A model generated the notes under the pieces. It had not been told where the DNA came from. It made no database searches and worked only from the letters and a program-made list of their open reading frames with translations. A stretch of 64,000 bases of DNA from Streptomyces flaveolus (GTDB lineage Bacteria > Actinomycetota > Actinomycetes > Streptomycetales > Streptomycetaceae), in contig NZ_JNWV01000001.1 of assembly GCF_000716535.1 (NCBI RefSeq), positions 1-64,000 on the forward strand. The letters run 5' to 3'. The translations under genes and the position numbers were made by a program. This document shows positions 8,510 through 15,469 of the stretch, one piece after another. The first letter of the stretch is position 1. Every line of letters starts with the position of its first letter.

Positions 8510-8672
8510 GCCGTGGTGTTCGGGAAGTCGATGGAAGGTCGACGCGGCCCTCGCCACTGTGATCGGGGAGTTCCCGTTCCGTCCGGCACAGCCGGGCCAC
8601 TGGTCGCAGACCGGGAAGGCAGGAACGGCGGACGCACGACCCGTAAGCCAGGAGACCGGCCACGGCAGCTCA
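8510..8672 (+). promoter_or_regulatory. Cobalamin (B12) riboswitch
   Basis: The leader of the transporter gene carries the conserved blocks of the cobalamin aptamer in order: GGGAAGTCGATGGAAGGTC (about 8522-8540), GCCACTGTGA (8553-8562), a second GCCACTGG (8597-8604), ACCGGGAAGGC (about 8610-8620), and the B12 box AGCCAGGAGACCGGCC (8646-8661). The transporter start codon follows about 45 nt later, leaving room for a ribosome-site sequestering stem. This predicts that adenosylcobalamin shuts off transporter synthesis, and so argues for cobalt as the physiological cargo. Confidence 0.88.
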
Positions 8673-8706
8673 CGAAGTGATCCACGAGGTGCTGGAGCGT
8701 GAACCC

Positions 8707-9789
8707 ATGGCCGATGCCGCGTCTTTCCGCTGGCGACGCGAGGACACCGTCAAGACAGCGGGGCTGATGACGGTGATCGTCGCCCTGCACGTCGTCGCGT
8801 TCGGAATCCTCTACGTCCTCGTCGCACCCGAGCACTACAAGGTCGGCTCCGATGTCTTCGGAATCGGACTGGGCATCACCGCCTACACGCTCGGCATGCG
8901 GCACGCCTTCGACGCCGACCACATCGCGGCGATCGACAACACCACCCGGAAGCTGATGGCCGACGGGAAGCGGCCGGTGTCGGTGGGGTTCTGGTTCGCG
9001 CTCGGCCACTCCAGCGTGGTGGTGCTGCTGGCGCTGCTGATCGCGGGCGGCACCACGCTGGCCGGGAAGGTCATGAACGAGGGCTCCACCACCCACCAGG
9101 TGCTCGGCTTCCTCGGCACGACGATCTCCGGCACGTTCCTCTACCTCATCGCCGCCCTGAACCTGGTCGCCCTGATCGGCATCCTGAAGGTCTTCCGGGC
9201 GATGCGCGCGGGCGCGTTCGACGAGCAGGAGCTGGAACAGCACCTGGACTCCCGGGGGTTCATGAACCGCGTCCTCGGCCGTCTGACCAAGTCCGTCTCC
9301 CGACCGGGGCAGATGTACCCGCTCGGCTTCCTCTTCGGCCTCGGCTTCGACACGGCCACCGAGGTCACGCTGATGGTGATGGCGGGGTCGGGCGCGGCGG
9401 CGGGACTGCCCTGGTACGCGGTCCTCTGCCTGCCGCTCCTCTTCGCCGCCGGGATGAGCCTGTTCGACACCCTCGACGGCACGTTCATGAACTTCGCCTA
9501 CCAGTGGGCGTTCTCCAACCCGGTCCGCAAGGTCTTCTACAACCTCGCCATCACCGGGCTGTCCATCGCCGTCGCCTTCTTCATCGGCACCATCGAGCTG
9601 GTCGGCGTCCTGCACGAGAAGTTCGGCCTGCACGACGACGTCACCGGCTGGATCGCCGGCCTCGACCTGGACAACGTCGGCTACCTCATCGTCGGCCTGT
9701 TCGTGCTGGTGTGGGGGGCGGCGCTGGCGTACTGGAAGGTCGCCCGGGTGGAGGAGCGCTGGGCGGTCTCCCCGTCCGCCGCCGAGTAG
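8707..9789 (+). CDS. NiCoT-family cobalt/nickel transporter
   Basis: Secondary transporter for Co2+/Ni2+ in the cytoplasmic membrane, 360 residues. The family signature RHAFDADHIAAIDN is on transmembrane segment 2 (about residues 65-78), with GLGFDTATEVTLM and GMSLFDTLDGTFMN further along. About eight membrane helices are visible, with a charged cytoplasmic loop (FDEQELEQHLDSRGF). ATG 8707 is preferred over GTG 8677 because GGAG lies nine bases upstream. The cobalamin riboswitch in the leader points to cobalt for B12 synthesis, and the divergent ArsR-family gene suggests a second, metal-sensing layer of control. Confidence 0.92.
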   Translation: MADAASFRWRREDTVKTAGLMTVIVALHVVAFGILYVLVAPEHYKVGSDVFGIGLGITAYTLGMRHAFDADHIAAIDNTTRKLMADGKRPVSVGFWFALGHSSVVVLLALLIAGGTTLAGKVMNEGSTTHQVLGFLGTTISGTFLYLIAALNLVALIGILKVFRAMRAGAFDEQELEQHLDSRGFMNRVLGRLTKSVSRPGQMYPLGFLFGLGFDTATEVTLMVMAGSGAAAGLPWYAVLCLPLLFAAGMSLFDTLDGTFMNFAYQWAFSNPVRKVFYNLAITGLSIAVAFFIGTIELVGVLHEKFGLHDDVTGWIAGLDLDNVGYLIVGLFVLVWGAALAYWKVARVEERWAVSPSAAE

Positions 9790-9791
9790 CC

Positions 9792-10754
9792 CTAGCGCGC
9801 GACCGTCTCCAGGTACAGCTTCACGTACCGGTCGGCGTTGACCTCCAACGCCACGTCGATCAGGGCGCGTTCGTGGCCGCCCTCGTAGATCTCGGACTCG
9901 CCGAGGCGGGGGCGGCGGTCGACGACGGTCTGGCCCCGGGTGGGGCCGGGGGCGAGGGAGACCTCGACCGGGAGCAGGCTGGTGGTGATGCCCTGTGGGT
10001 CGGCGACCGCGCACACCGCGCCCGCGTCGCCGAGACCGCCCGCCTCCTCCGCCTGAGGCGGCTCGCCCTGGTGGGCCGGCCGGTGGGCGAGCAGCTCACC
10101 GGCCAGGCGGGTGCCGGGCTCGCCGCTGGCGCGCAGCCGGTGGACCTCCTCGCTGTCCACGACGACCTGCTGGAAGACGTCCAGGCCGTACATCGTGATC
10201 GGCACCCCGGCGGTCAGCAGGATCGCCGCCGCCTCGGGGTCGTGCCAGACGTTGAACTCCGCGACCGGCGTGGCGTTCCCGGTCGCCACGGCCCCACCCA
10301 TGAACACGATCCGCTCGATGTTCCGGGTCACCTCGGGGTGGCTGCGCAGCAGCAGGGCGATGTTCGTGAGCGGCGCGGTCGGGATCAGGGTCACCGGGCG
10401 CGGGGAGGCCAGGATCTCCCGGTGCAGGAGGGTGACGGCGTCGACGGCCACCGGGGTCCGGGTGGGCGCGGGCAGGCCCAGGTCGCCCATGCCGTCGGCG
10501 CCGTGCACCGGGGCCGGGCGGGCCGGCTCCAGCAGCGGGCGCTCGGCGCCCCGGGCCACCGGGATGTCGGGGGCGCCCGCCTGCTCCAGCACGGTGAGGG
10601 TGTTGCGGACCACCCCGTCCACGTCGGTGTTCCCGGCCACGCAGGTCACCGCCCGGAGGTCGAGTCCCGGGTGGCGTACGGCGAACAGCAGGGCCAGGGC
10701 GTCGTCGACGCCGGTGTCGCAGTCGATGATCACGGGAATGGGCTGACCGTCCAC
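9792..10754 (-). CDS. Inosine/uridine-preferring nucleoside hydrolase family protein
   Basis: Hydrolyses the N-glycosidic bond of ribonucleosides for salvage. 320 residues from GTG 10754, preceded by AAGGAG. The diagnostic N-terminal calcium/ribose-binding motif IIDCDTGVDDALALL (about residues 9-23) is present, as are AGNTDVDGVVRNT, FMGGAV and EFNVWHDPEAA, and a late DVALEVN segment. Cytosolic, with no signal peptide. It starts about 50 bases after the stop of the short ThrRS gene on the same strand, so the two may share a transcript, though no functional link is obvious. Confidence 0.88.
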   Translation of the reverse strand: MDGQPIPVIIDCDTGVDDALALLFAVRHPGLDLRAVTCVAGNTDVDGVVRNTLTVLEQAGAPDIPVARGAERPLLEPARPAPVHGADGMGDLGLPAPTRTPVAVDAVTLLHREILASPRPVTLIPTAPLTNIALLLRSHPEVTRNIERIVFMGGAVATGNATPVAEFNVWHDPEAAAILLTAGVPITMYGLDVFQQVVVDSEEVHRLRASGEPGTRLAGELLAHRPAHQGEPPQAEEAGGLGDAGAVCAVADPQGITTSLLPVEVSLAPGPTRGQTVVDRRPRLGESEIYEGGHERALIDVALEVNADRYVKLYLETVAR

Positions 10755-10802
10755 GGCGGACTCCTTCCGTCGTGCCGACCTTAGATCAGTCCCCGTCCGG
10801 GA

Positions 10803-12029
10803 TCAGTCCCAGAGCCCGGTCCCCCGTCCCGCCACCCGCTCGGCGACGCGCCGCAGGAGTTCGGCGGCGGGCAGGGGGCCGGGGCGGCGGCCGTCCCGCA
10901 GGCGTACGGCGGCCAGGCCGGCGTCCGCCTCCCGGGCGCCGATCACCGCCTGGTACGGCACCAGGCGGGCGGCGCGGATCCTGGCGCCCAGGGTGCCCTC
11001 CCCGGGCCCGGCCAGCTCGGCGCGCAGGCCCAGCGCGAGCGCCTGGCGGACCAGCGCCGCCGCCGGTTCGACCTGCTCCTCGGCCACCGGCAGCACGGCC
11101 AGCTGGACGGGAGCGAGCCAGGCCGGGAACGCGCCGCCGTGGGTCTCGACGAGGTGGGCGACGGCCCGCTCCACGCTGCCGATGACGCTGCGGTGCACCA
11201 TCACCGGCCGGTGCCCCGCGCCGTCGGCACCGGTGTAGCGCAGGTCGAAGCGGGCGGGCTGGTGGAAGTCGATCTGCACGGTGGACAGGGTGGACTCGCG
11301 GCCCGCCGGGTCCGCGATCTGCACGTCGATCTTCGGGCCGTAGAACGCGGCCTCGCCCTCCGCCTCCTCGTACGCCACCCCGGCCTCGGCGAGAACCTCC
11401 CGCAGCAGCCCGGTCGCCCGGCGCCACAGCTCCGGGGCGGCGACGTACTTGCCGCCCGCGCCGGGCAGCGAGAGCCGGTGGCGTACGGCCTGGATGCCGA
11501 GGTCGGCGTAGGCGCGGGCGATCAGCTCCAGGGCGGCGCGGGCCTCCGCCACCGCCTGGTCCAGGGTGCAGAAGATGTGCGCGTCGTTGAGGTGGATGGC
11601 GCGGACCCGGGTCAGGCCGCCGAGCACGCCGGACAGCTCGGCGCGGTGCATGGCGCCCAGTTCCGCGATGCGCAGGGGGAGTTCGCGGTAGCTGCGGGAG
11701 CGGGAGCGGTAGATGAGGGCGTGGTGGGGGCAGAGGCTGGGCCGCAGGACGACCTCCTCGGCGCCGAGCCGCATCGGCGGGTACATGTCGTCGCGGTAGT
11801 GGTCCCAGTGCCCGGAGATCTCGTACAGCTCCCGTTTGCCGAGCGCGGGCGAGTACACGTGCCGGTAGCCGGCCCGCCGTTCGGCGTCCCGGACGTACTC
11901 CTCCAGGGTGTGCCGGACGACGGCCCCGTCGGGCAGCCAGTACGGAAGGCCCGCGCCCATCAGGGGGTCGGTGTCGAAGAGGCCGAGTTCGCGGCCGAGA
12001 CGGCGGTGGTCGGGCAGCTTGTCGTTCAT
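10803..12029 (-). CDS. thrS: Short threonyl-tRNA synthetase lacking the N-terminal editing domains (second ThrRS)
   Basis: Charges tRNA-Thr. At 408 residues it is much shorter than housekeeping ThrRS (about 650). The TGS and editing domains are missing; only the class II catalytic core and the anticodon-binding domain remain. Motif 2 (about residues 108-135), the zinc-ligand region LRPSLCPHHALIY, QIDFHQPARFDLRYTG and motif 3 (PVMVHRSVIGSVERAV) are visible, followed by an HGTP anticodon domain (about residues 305-400) ending GTGLWD. The ORF is intact. In Streptomyces a second, truncated ThrRS of this kind is known; such copies can be stress-induced or inhibitor-resistant. An apparent Thr-rich leader peptide plus hairpin lies directly upstream, which would allow induction on threonine starvation. 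Confidence 0.88.
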   Translation of the reverse strand: MNDKLPDHRRLGRELGLFDTDPLMGAGLPYWLPDGAVVRHTLEEYVRDAERRAGYRHVYSPALGKRELYEISGHWDHYRDDMYPPMRLGAEEVVLRPSLCPHHALIYRSRSRSYRELPLRIAELGAMHRAELSGVLGGLTRVRAIHLNDAHIFCTLDQAVAEARAALELIARAYADLGIQAVRHRLSLPGAGGKYVAAPELWRRATGLLREVLAEAGVAYEEAEGEAAFYGPKIDVQIADPAGRESTLSTVQIDFHQPARFDLRYTGADGAGHRPVMVHRSVIGSVERAVAHLVETHGGAFPAWLAPVQLAVLPVAEEQVEPAAALVRQALALGLRAELAGPGEGTLGARIRAARLVPYQAVIGAREADAGLAAVRLRDGRRPGPLPAAELLRRVAERVAGRGTGLWD

Positions 12030-12072
12030 CCGGGTCTCCTGCGTGCGGGAGGCGCGCGGCCCGGTGCACGAC

Positions 12073-12102
12073 GAAGCCCCGGGGCGTGCGCCCCGGGGCT
12101 TC
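12073..12102 (-). terminator. Attenuator hairpin in the thrS leader
   Basis: A perfect 13-bp inverted repeat (GAAGCCCCGGGGC / GCCCCGGGGCTTC) with a 4-nt loop. On the minus strand it lies 15 nt after the leader-peptide stop and about 43 nt before thrS. It is a strong, nearly all-GC stem inside the transcript of its own gene, so an attenuator is more sensible than an end-of-gene terminator. No T-run follows. Confidence 0.65.
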
Positions 12103-12117
12103 GGTGCTGGTCAGGTG

Positions 12118-12180
12118 TCAGCGCGCCGGGACGGTCTCCGGCGTCGTCGTGCTCGACGGGCACAGGTGGGCGCGCTGCAT
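12118..12180 (-). CDS. Threonine leader peptide for thrS attenuation
   Basis: On the minus strand, ATG 12180 opens a 20-codon frame reading MQRAHLCPSSTTTPETVPAR and ends at TGA 12118-12120. Four Thr codons lie within six positions (ACG ACG ACG CCG GAG ACC), just upstream of a strong hairpin and then a threonyl-tRNA synthetase gene. A TATGGT box sits 7 nt before the ATG, the spacing seen in leaderless Streptomyces transcripts. The inferred mechanism is that ribosomes stalled at Thr codons under tRNA-Thr shortage free the following sequence (GTCCCGG, 12126-12132) to pair with the hairpin 5' arm and allow read-through. Confidence 0.6.
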   Translation of the reverse strand: MQRAHLCPSSTTTPETVPAR

Positions 12181-12187
12181 GGACGGC

Positions 12188-12216
12188 ACCATACCGGCCC
12201 GGCGGGGAGCGCACCA
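12188..12216 (-). promoter_or_regulatory. Candidate leaderless promoter of the thrS leader
   Basis: On the minus strand, TATGGT (12193-12188) ends 7 nt before the leader-peptide ATG. TGGTGC (12216-12211) lies 17 nt further upstream as a weak -35. The TANNNT match and spacing fit Streptomyces leaderless promoters, so transcription would start at the ATG of the leader peptide. Confidence 0.45.
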
Positions 12217-12329
12217 CGGATTTTCCGCCGCCCCTCACCCGTACGGCCCGGAGCGCTGGTGCGCAGGTCAGGGCGGTGGTGCCGTGAGATCACGCACCCC
12301 GTCGGCCGCGCCCAGCCCAGGAGGCACCG

Positions 12330-13118
12330 ATGTCCCCCGCGATACCCCAGCTCCCCCGTGCCGTCGTCCTCTCCCTGATCGGCGCCGGCCTGCTGGCCGC
12401 CGGCGGCTGCGCGGCCCTCGGCCTGAAGCACCCGGCGAGCGCGCCCCATCCGCTGCCCACGCTCGACCGGCCGGCCCCGACGCCCAGGGCGTCCGCACGG
12501 GCCGACGGTTCCTCGCTCAGCGACGAGCAGGCGCAGGCCGCGCTGATCAACCAGACCGACCTCGGCGATCCCTGGACATCCACGCGCGGCGCGGCCACCT
12601 GGCACGACGGGCTGCTGAAGGCGCACACCACGGCCGGGGAGTGCCAGCGGCTGCTGGACGCCCTGTACAGCGACGAACTGCTCGGCGGACCGCCCCGGAT
12701 CGCCGTCGGCCTGGACGACGCCGACACCGACGCCCAGCTGCGCTACCAGATCGGCGCCCGCCGCCCGGCGGACGTCGACGCCGTGCTGGCGTGGCTGCGG
12801 ACGCTGCCGGCGCAGTGCGCGCGGTTCACGGCCACCACCGAACTGGGGCTGGTGGAGGACGTGCAGGTCGTGGACGCCCCGCTGCCCGAGGTCGGCGACG
12901 CCCGCCAGGGGCTGCGCGTCACCCTCGCCGGCATGACGCCCGACGAACAGGAGTTCCTGCTCACCCTGGACGTGGCCGCCGTCCGGGTCGGCGAGGACGC
13001 GTTCGCGCTGACCAACGGCAGCCTGGGTGACGTACCGAACGACGCGACCCAGGCGGCCGTGCAGATCGGCGCCCTGCGCCTGGCCGACATCCGCAAGCAG
13101 GGCCGGGCGCAGGTGTGA
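12330..13118 (+). CDS. Probable lipoprotein, function unknown
   Basis: 262 residues; ATG 12330 is preceded by AGGAGG. The N-terminal signal VVLSLIGAGLLAAGGC ends in a Cys (about residue 27) that could be a lipobox (LAAGGC, slightly off consensus). A Pro/Ala-rich linker follows, then a folded domain (about residues 65-262) with two Cys (ECQRLL, QCARF) that may pair outside the cell. It resembles the sensor-type lipoproteins common in Streptomyces, but I cannot name the domain. Its 3' end faces the end of the XRE/TPR gene, 4 bases apart. Confidence 0.6.
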   Translation: MSPAIPQLPRAVVLSLIGAGLLAAGGCAALGLKHPASAPHPLPTLDRPAPTPRASARADGSSLSDEQAQAALINQTDLGDPWTSTRGAATWHDGLLKAHTTAGECQRLLDALYSDELLGGPPRIAVGLDDADTDAQLRYQIGARRPADVDAVLAWLRTLPAQCARFTATTELGLVEDVQVVDAPLPEVGDARQGLRVTLAGMTPDEQEFLLTLDVAAVRVGEDAFALTNGSLGDVPNDATQAAVQIGALRLADIRKQGRAQV

Positions 13119-13122
13119 GGTC

Positions 13123-14466
13123 TCACAGCGGCGGCTGGGCCGGGGCCGGGCCGAGGGTGGTGGTGCCGGGGGCGGTGCGGTGGCCGAGGCCGGTGCGGTA
13201 GGCGTCCAGGGCGGCCTCGACGCGGCCCGTACGGCGGAACAGGTCGCCGAGGAGGCGGCACAGGTCGGCGAGGTCGCCGGCGGCGCCCGCGCGTTCCAGC
13301 AGGCTGAGGGCGCGGACGTAGTGCTCCTCGGCGGCCTCGGTGTCCCGGGCGTCCTCGGCGATGATGCCGAGGAGGCGGTGCGCGCCGGCGGCGTGGACGG
13401 CGCCGCGCTCGGAGGAGAAGTCGCCGAGGACGCCCTCCAGCAGTCCGGCGGCCTCCTCGGACTTGCCCCGGCGGTGCAGGACGTCGGCGAGTTCGACGGC
13501 GGCCTGGCTGCGGTACAGGGCGGCCCGGGTCTCCGACAGCATGGCGTACGCCTGCCGCAACTCGTCCTCGGCCCGGTCCAGTTCGCCGTTCTGGGCGCAG
13601 ACGTAGCCGCGCATCCAGTGGCAGTTGGCCAGCTCGGTGCGCAGGCTCAGCCGGCGGTACAGCTCGGCGGCCTTGGCCAGGGAGGCGTCGGCCTCGGCGG
13701 CCCGGCCCTCGGCGAGCAGGGTGCGGGCCACCGAGCGGTGCATGCGGGCGATCAGCGCGGGGTCGCCGGCCTGCGGGGCGAGCGCGAGGGCGAACTCGGC
13801 GGCCTGGGCGGCGCGGGCGTGGGCGCCCATGTCCATGTACGGGCCGATGATGCTGGCGTAGAGCAGCAGGAGGGCGTCGGGGTCGTGCAGCCCGCCCCGG
13901 TTCAGCTCGTCGAGCGCGGTCTCCAGGAGGTAGACGGCGTACCGGAGTTCACCGGCGAGGTAGTGGGCGACGGCCCGGCCGCGCAGGGCCGGCACGCGCA
14001 CCGGCAGGGTCTTGTCGGCCAGCCGTTCCTCGGCCTGCTCGAAGTACTCGCGCGCCTCGGTCAACTGCCCGGTCTCCAGGGCGCATTCGCCGAGCCCGAG
14101 CAGGGCGGCGGCATGCTCGCACCCCAGTGCGTGGGCCTCGGCCTCCGCACGCAGCACGGCGTACTGGGCGGCGGCCTCCTCGGCCCGCCCGTCGGCGAGG
14201 ACCCGCTGGGCCTCGGTGAGCCGCAACCGCAGGTCGGTGGCGAGGTGGGCGGGCCGGCCGACGGCCAGTTCCTCGAAGGCGACCCCGAGCCGGTCCGCGA
14301 TGTGCCGCAACGCGTCGTCGGAGGCGCGGACCCGGCCGGCCTCCAGGGTGGAGATGTAGGCGGGCGTGTACGCGGGCTCCGCCAACTGTCGCTGAGTGAG
14401 CCCCCGTTGATTGCGCAGCCGTTGTACCCGTCGCCCGATGACCTCGGGGTCGTCCCGCTCCCGCAT
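13123..14466 (-). CDS. XRE-family regulator with C-terminal TPR array
   Basis: 447 residues from ATG 14466; longer upstream starts have no ribosome site. An N-terminal helix-turn-helix (about residues 8-65: GRRVQRLRNQRGLTQRQLAE, then YTPAYISTLEAGRVRAS) binds DNA. The rest is a long alpha-helical array with many TPR-like pairs (for example HAAALLGLGECALETGQLTEA and AEEHYVRALSLLERAG), ending in a Pro-rich tail. HTH plus TPR is the architecture of peptide-sensing RRNPP regulators and also of Streptomyces NsdA-like proteins. It is divergent from a tiny secreted-peptide gene across an AT-rich promoter region, which makes peptide sensing worth considering. Ligand and targets are unknown. Confidence 0.8.
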   Translation of the reverse strand: MRERDDPEVIGRRVQRLRNQRGLTQRQLAEPAYTPAYISTLEAGRVRASDDALRHIADRLGVAFEELAVGRPAHLATDLRLRLTEAQRVLADGRAEEAAAQYAVLRAEAEAHALGCEHAAALLGLGECALETGQLTEAREYFEQAEERLADKTLPVRVPALRGRAVAHYLAGELRYAVYLLETALDELNRGGLHDPDALLLLYASIIGPYMDMGAHARAAQAAEFALALAPQAGDPALIARMHRSVARTLLAEGRAAEADASLAKAAELYRRLSLRTELANCHWMRGYVCAQNGELDRAEDELRQAYAMLSETRAALYRSQAAVELADVLHRRGKSEEAAGLLEGVLGDFSSERGAVHAAGAHRLLGIIAEDARDTEAAEEHYVRALSLLERAGAAGDLADLCRLLGDLFRRTGRVEAALDAYRTGLGHRTAPGTTTLGPAPAQPPL

Positions 14467-14526
14467 GCCCTCTGCTCCCCCCAACTCCCCTGACACCCCT
14501 TGCCGTTGCGCTCCGGCAGCCCCTAG

Positions 14527-14554
14527 GTTAAACGGCGAATTAAACATGCTTAAC
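14527..14554. promoter_or_regulatory. AT-rich inverted-repeat region between XRE/TPR regulator and small peptide gene
   Basis: GTTAA (14527-14531) and TTAAC (14550-14554) form an inverted pair around another TTAAAC (14540-14545). This is the only AT-rich stretch in the divergent spacer, so it probably contains promoter elements and perhaps the regulator's operator. Confidence 0.35.
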
Positions 14555-14581
14555 ACGCCGCTGTTGTGTTGTGAGGTCGCC

Positions 14582-14785
14582 GTGCCCGGACGTACATCCG
14601 CACCCTACGCACCGCCCCACTCCCGCATCCGCCCGATCGGCAGAACATCCACCGCCCGAGGGATCATCGCGGCCGTCATCGCCGCGGCGGCCCTCCTCCT
14701 GGCGGCGAACGCCGGCCCGGCCCGCGCGGCCGACACGACCCCGGCACCCGCGGCACCGGCGACGGCCCAGCAGACGAACCGCTGA
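14582..14785 (+). CDS. Tiny secreted peptide precursor
   Basis: 67 residues from GTG 14582, with GAGG five bases upstream; an ATG at 14546 would add 12 residues. Basic N-terminal part, hydrophobic core GIIAAVIAAAALLLAANAG, then an AxA-type signal peptidase site (GPARA before ADTT). Cleavage there would release an 18-residue Ala/Pro/Thr/Gln peptide, ADTTPAPAAPATAQQTNR. No homologue is recognised. It is divergent from the XRE/TPR regulator, an arrangement like signalling-peptide/receptor pairs. Its stop codon sits at the start of a 126-bp tandem repeat array. Confidence 0.5.
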   Translation: MPGRTSAPYAPPHSRIRPIGRTSTARGIIAAVIAAAALLLAANAGPARAADTTPAPAAPATAQQTNR

Positions 14786-15180
14786 CGCCCACGGCCGGCC
14801 CAGGCAGCACGCCGGGACACCCAGGCGCCTCGGGAACGCCCGCCCGGAGGACGCACCACGCCGGGCTCCCGGACCGCCGACACCCGGTCGCCGGCGCCCG
14901 AGGACCGCTGACGACCACGACCGGCCGGGGCAGCGCGTCGGGACACTCAGGCGCCCCGAAGCGCCCGCCCGCAAAGCGGACCACCAAGGACTCCCGGACC
15001 GTCCCGCCGACACCCGGCCACCAGCACCGGGCCGCTGACGACCACGACCGGCCGGGGCAGCGCGTCGGGACACTCAGGCGCCCCGAAGCGCCCGCCCGCA
15101 AAGCGGACCACCAAGGACTCCCGGACCGTCGCAAAGCGGACCACGCCGGGCTTGCGGACCGCCGACATCCGGTCACCGAC
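14781..15180. repeat. Tandem array of about 126-bp repeats
   Basis: Unit 1 is 14781-14906, unit 2 is 14907-15033, and unit 3 starts at 15034. Units 2 and 3 are identical over roughly 97 bases (through CCGGACCGTC at 15130); unit 1 is a diverged copy. A partial fourth copy (15131-15180) starts inside the unit at GCAAAGCGGACCAC. Each unit begins GCTGACG, which in unit 1 includes the stop codon of the small peptide gene. No convincing gene lies in the array; open frames through it on both strands have repetitive, Arg/Pro-rich products. Confidence 0.8.
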
Positions 15181-15469
15181 GCTCGGAACGCCGACGCGAG
15201 TGGCTTCCCGGCCGATGGCCTCGGGTGTGCCGCCGTGCACGCCCGTCACGTCCGCACAGGCCGTCGCGTGGCGCGGCAGGCGCGGGGTCGCAAGCGTGCG
15301 TTCCCGGCTGGCCCGCACCCCTCCCCGCGCGCGCTTTTGTCAGTGGCATGACCTAGTCTTTCCACACTTGCCGCACGAGGCGCACACGGCTCATGCACAG
15401 GGGGCAGACGCATCGCCATGCCCGCGCGGCACCCATTTCTTTCATTCGTTCCGGGGGGTTCGAATCAGC
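15181..15469 (+). other. Non-coding leader of the secreted beta-propeller gene
   Basis: Between the repeat array and the GTG at 15470 I see no gene. The segment 15330-15365 is less GC-rich (CTTTTGTCAGTGGCATGACC) and may hold the promoter. A GGGGGG ribosome site lies around 15452-15457. Confidence 0.4.

Noticed and set aside
10803..12029. Short ThrRS as a pseudogene
   Set aside because: The frame is intact, all catalytic motifs and the anticodon domain are present, and an apparent dedicated leader precedes it. A short second ThrRS is a known form in Streptomyces.
14781..15180. CRISPR-like array
   Set aside because: Units are about 126 bp and contiguous with no unique spacers, and no cas genes are present, so it is a plain tandem repeat.
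15061..15180. Insertion sequence ends or mobile element
   Set aside because: The repeats are direct, not terminal inverted. No transposase frame or target-site duplication is seen here or anywhere in the window.
15455..15468. tRNA T-arm-like sequence GGGGTTCGAATC
   Set aside because: No acceptor stem, anticodon arm or CCA-side pairing could be found around it, and it sits immediately before a protein start with a signal peptide.
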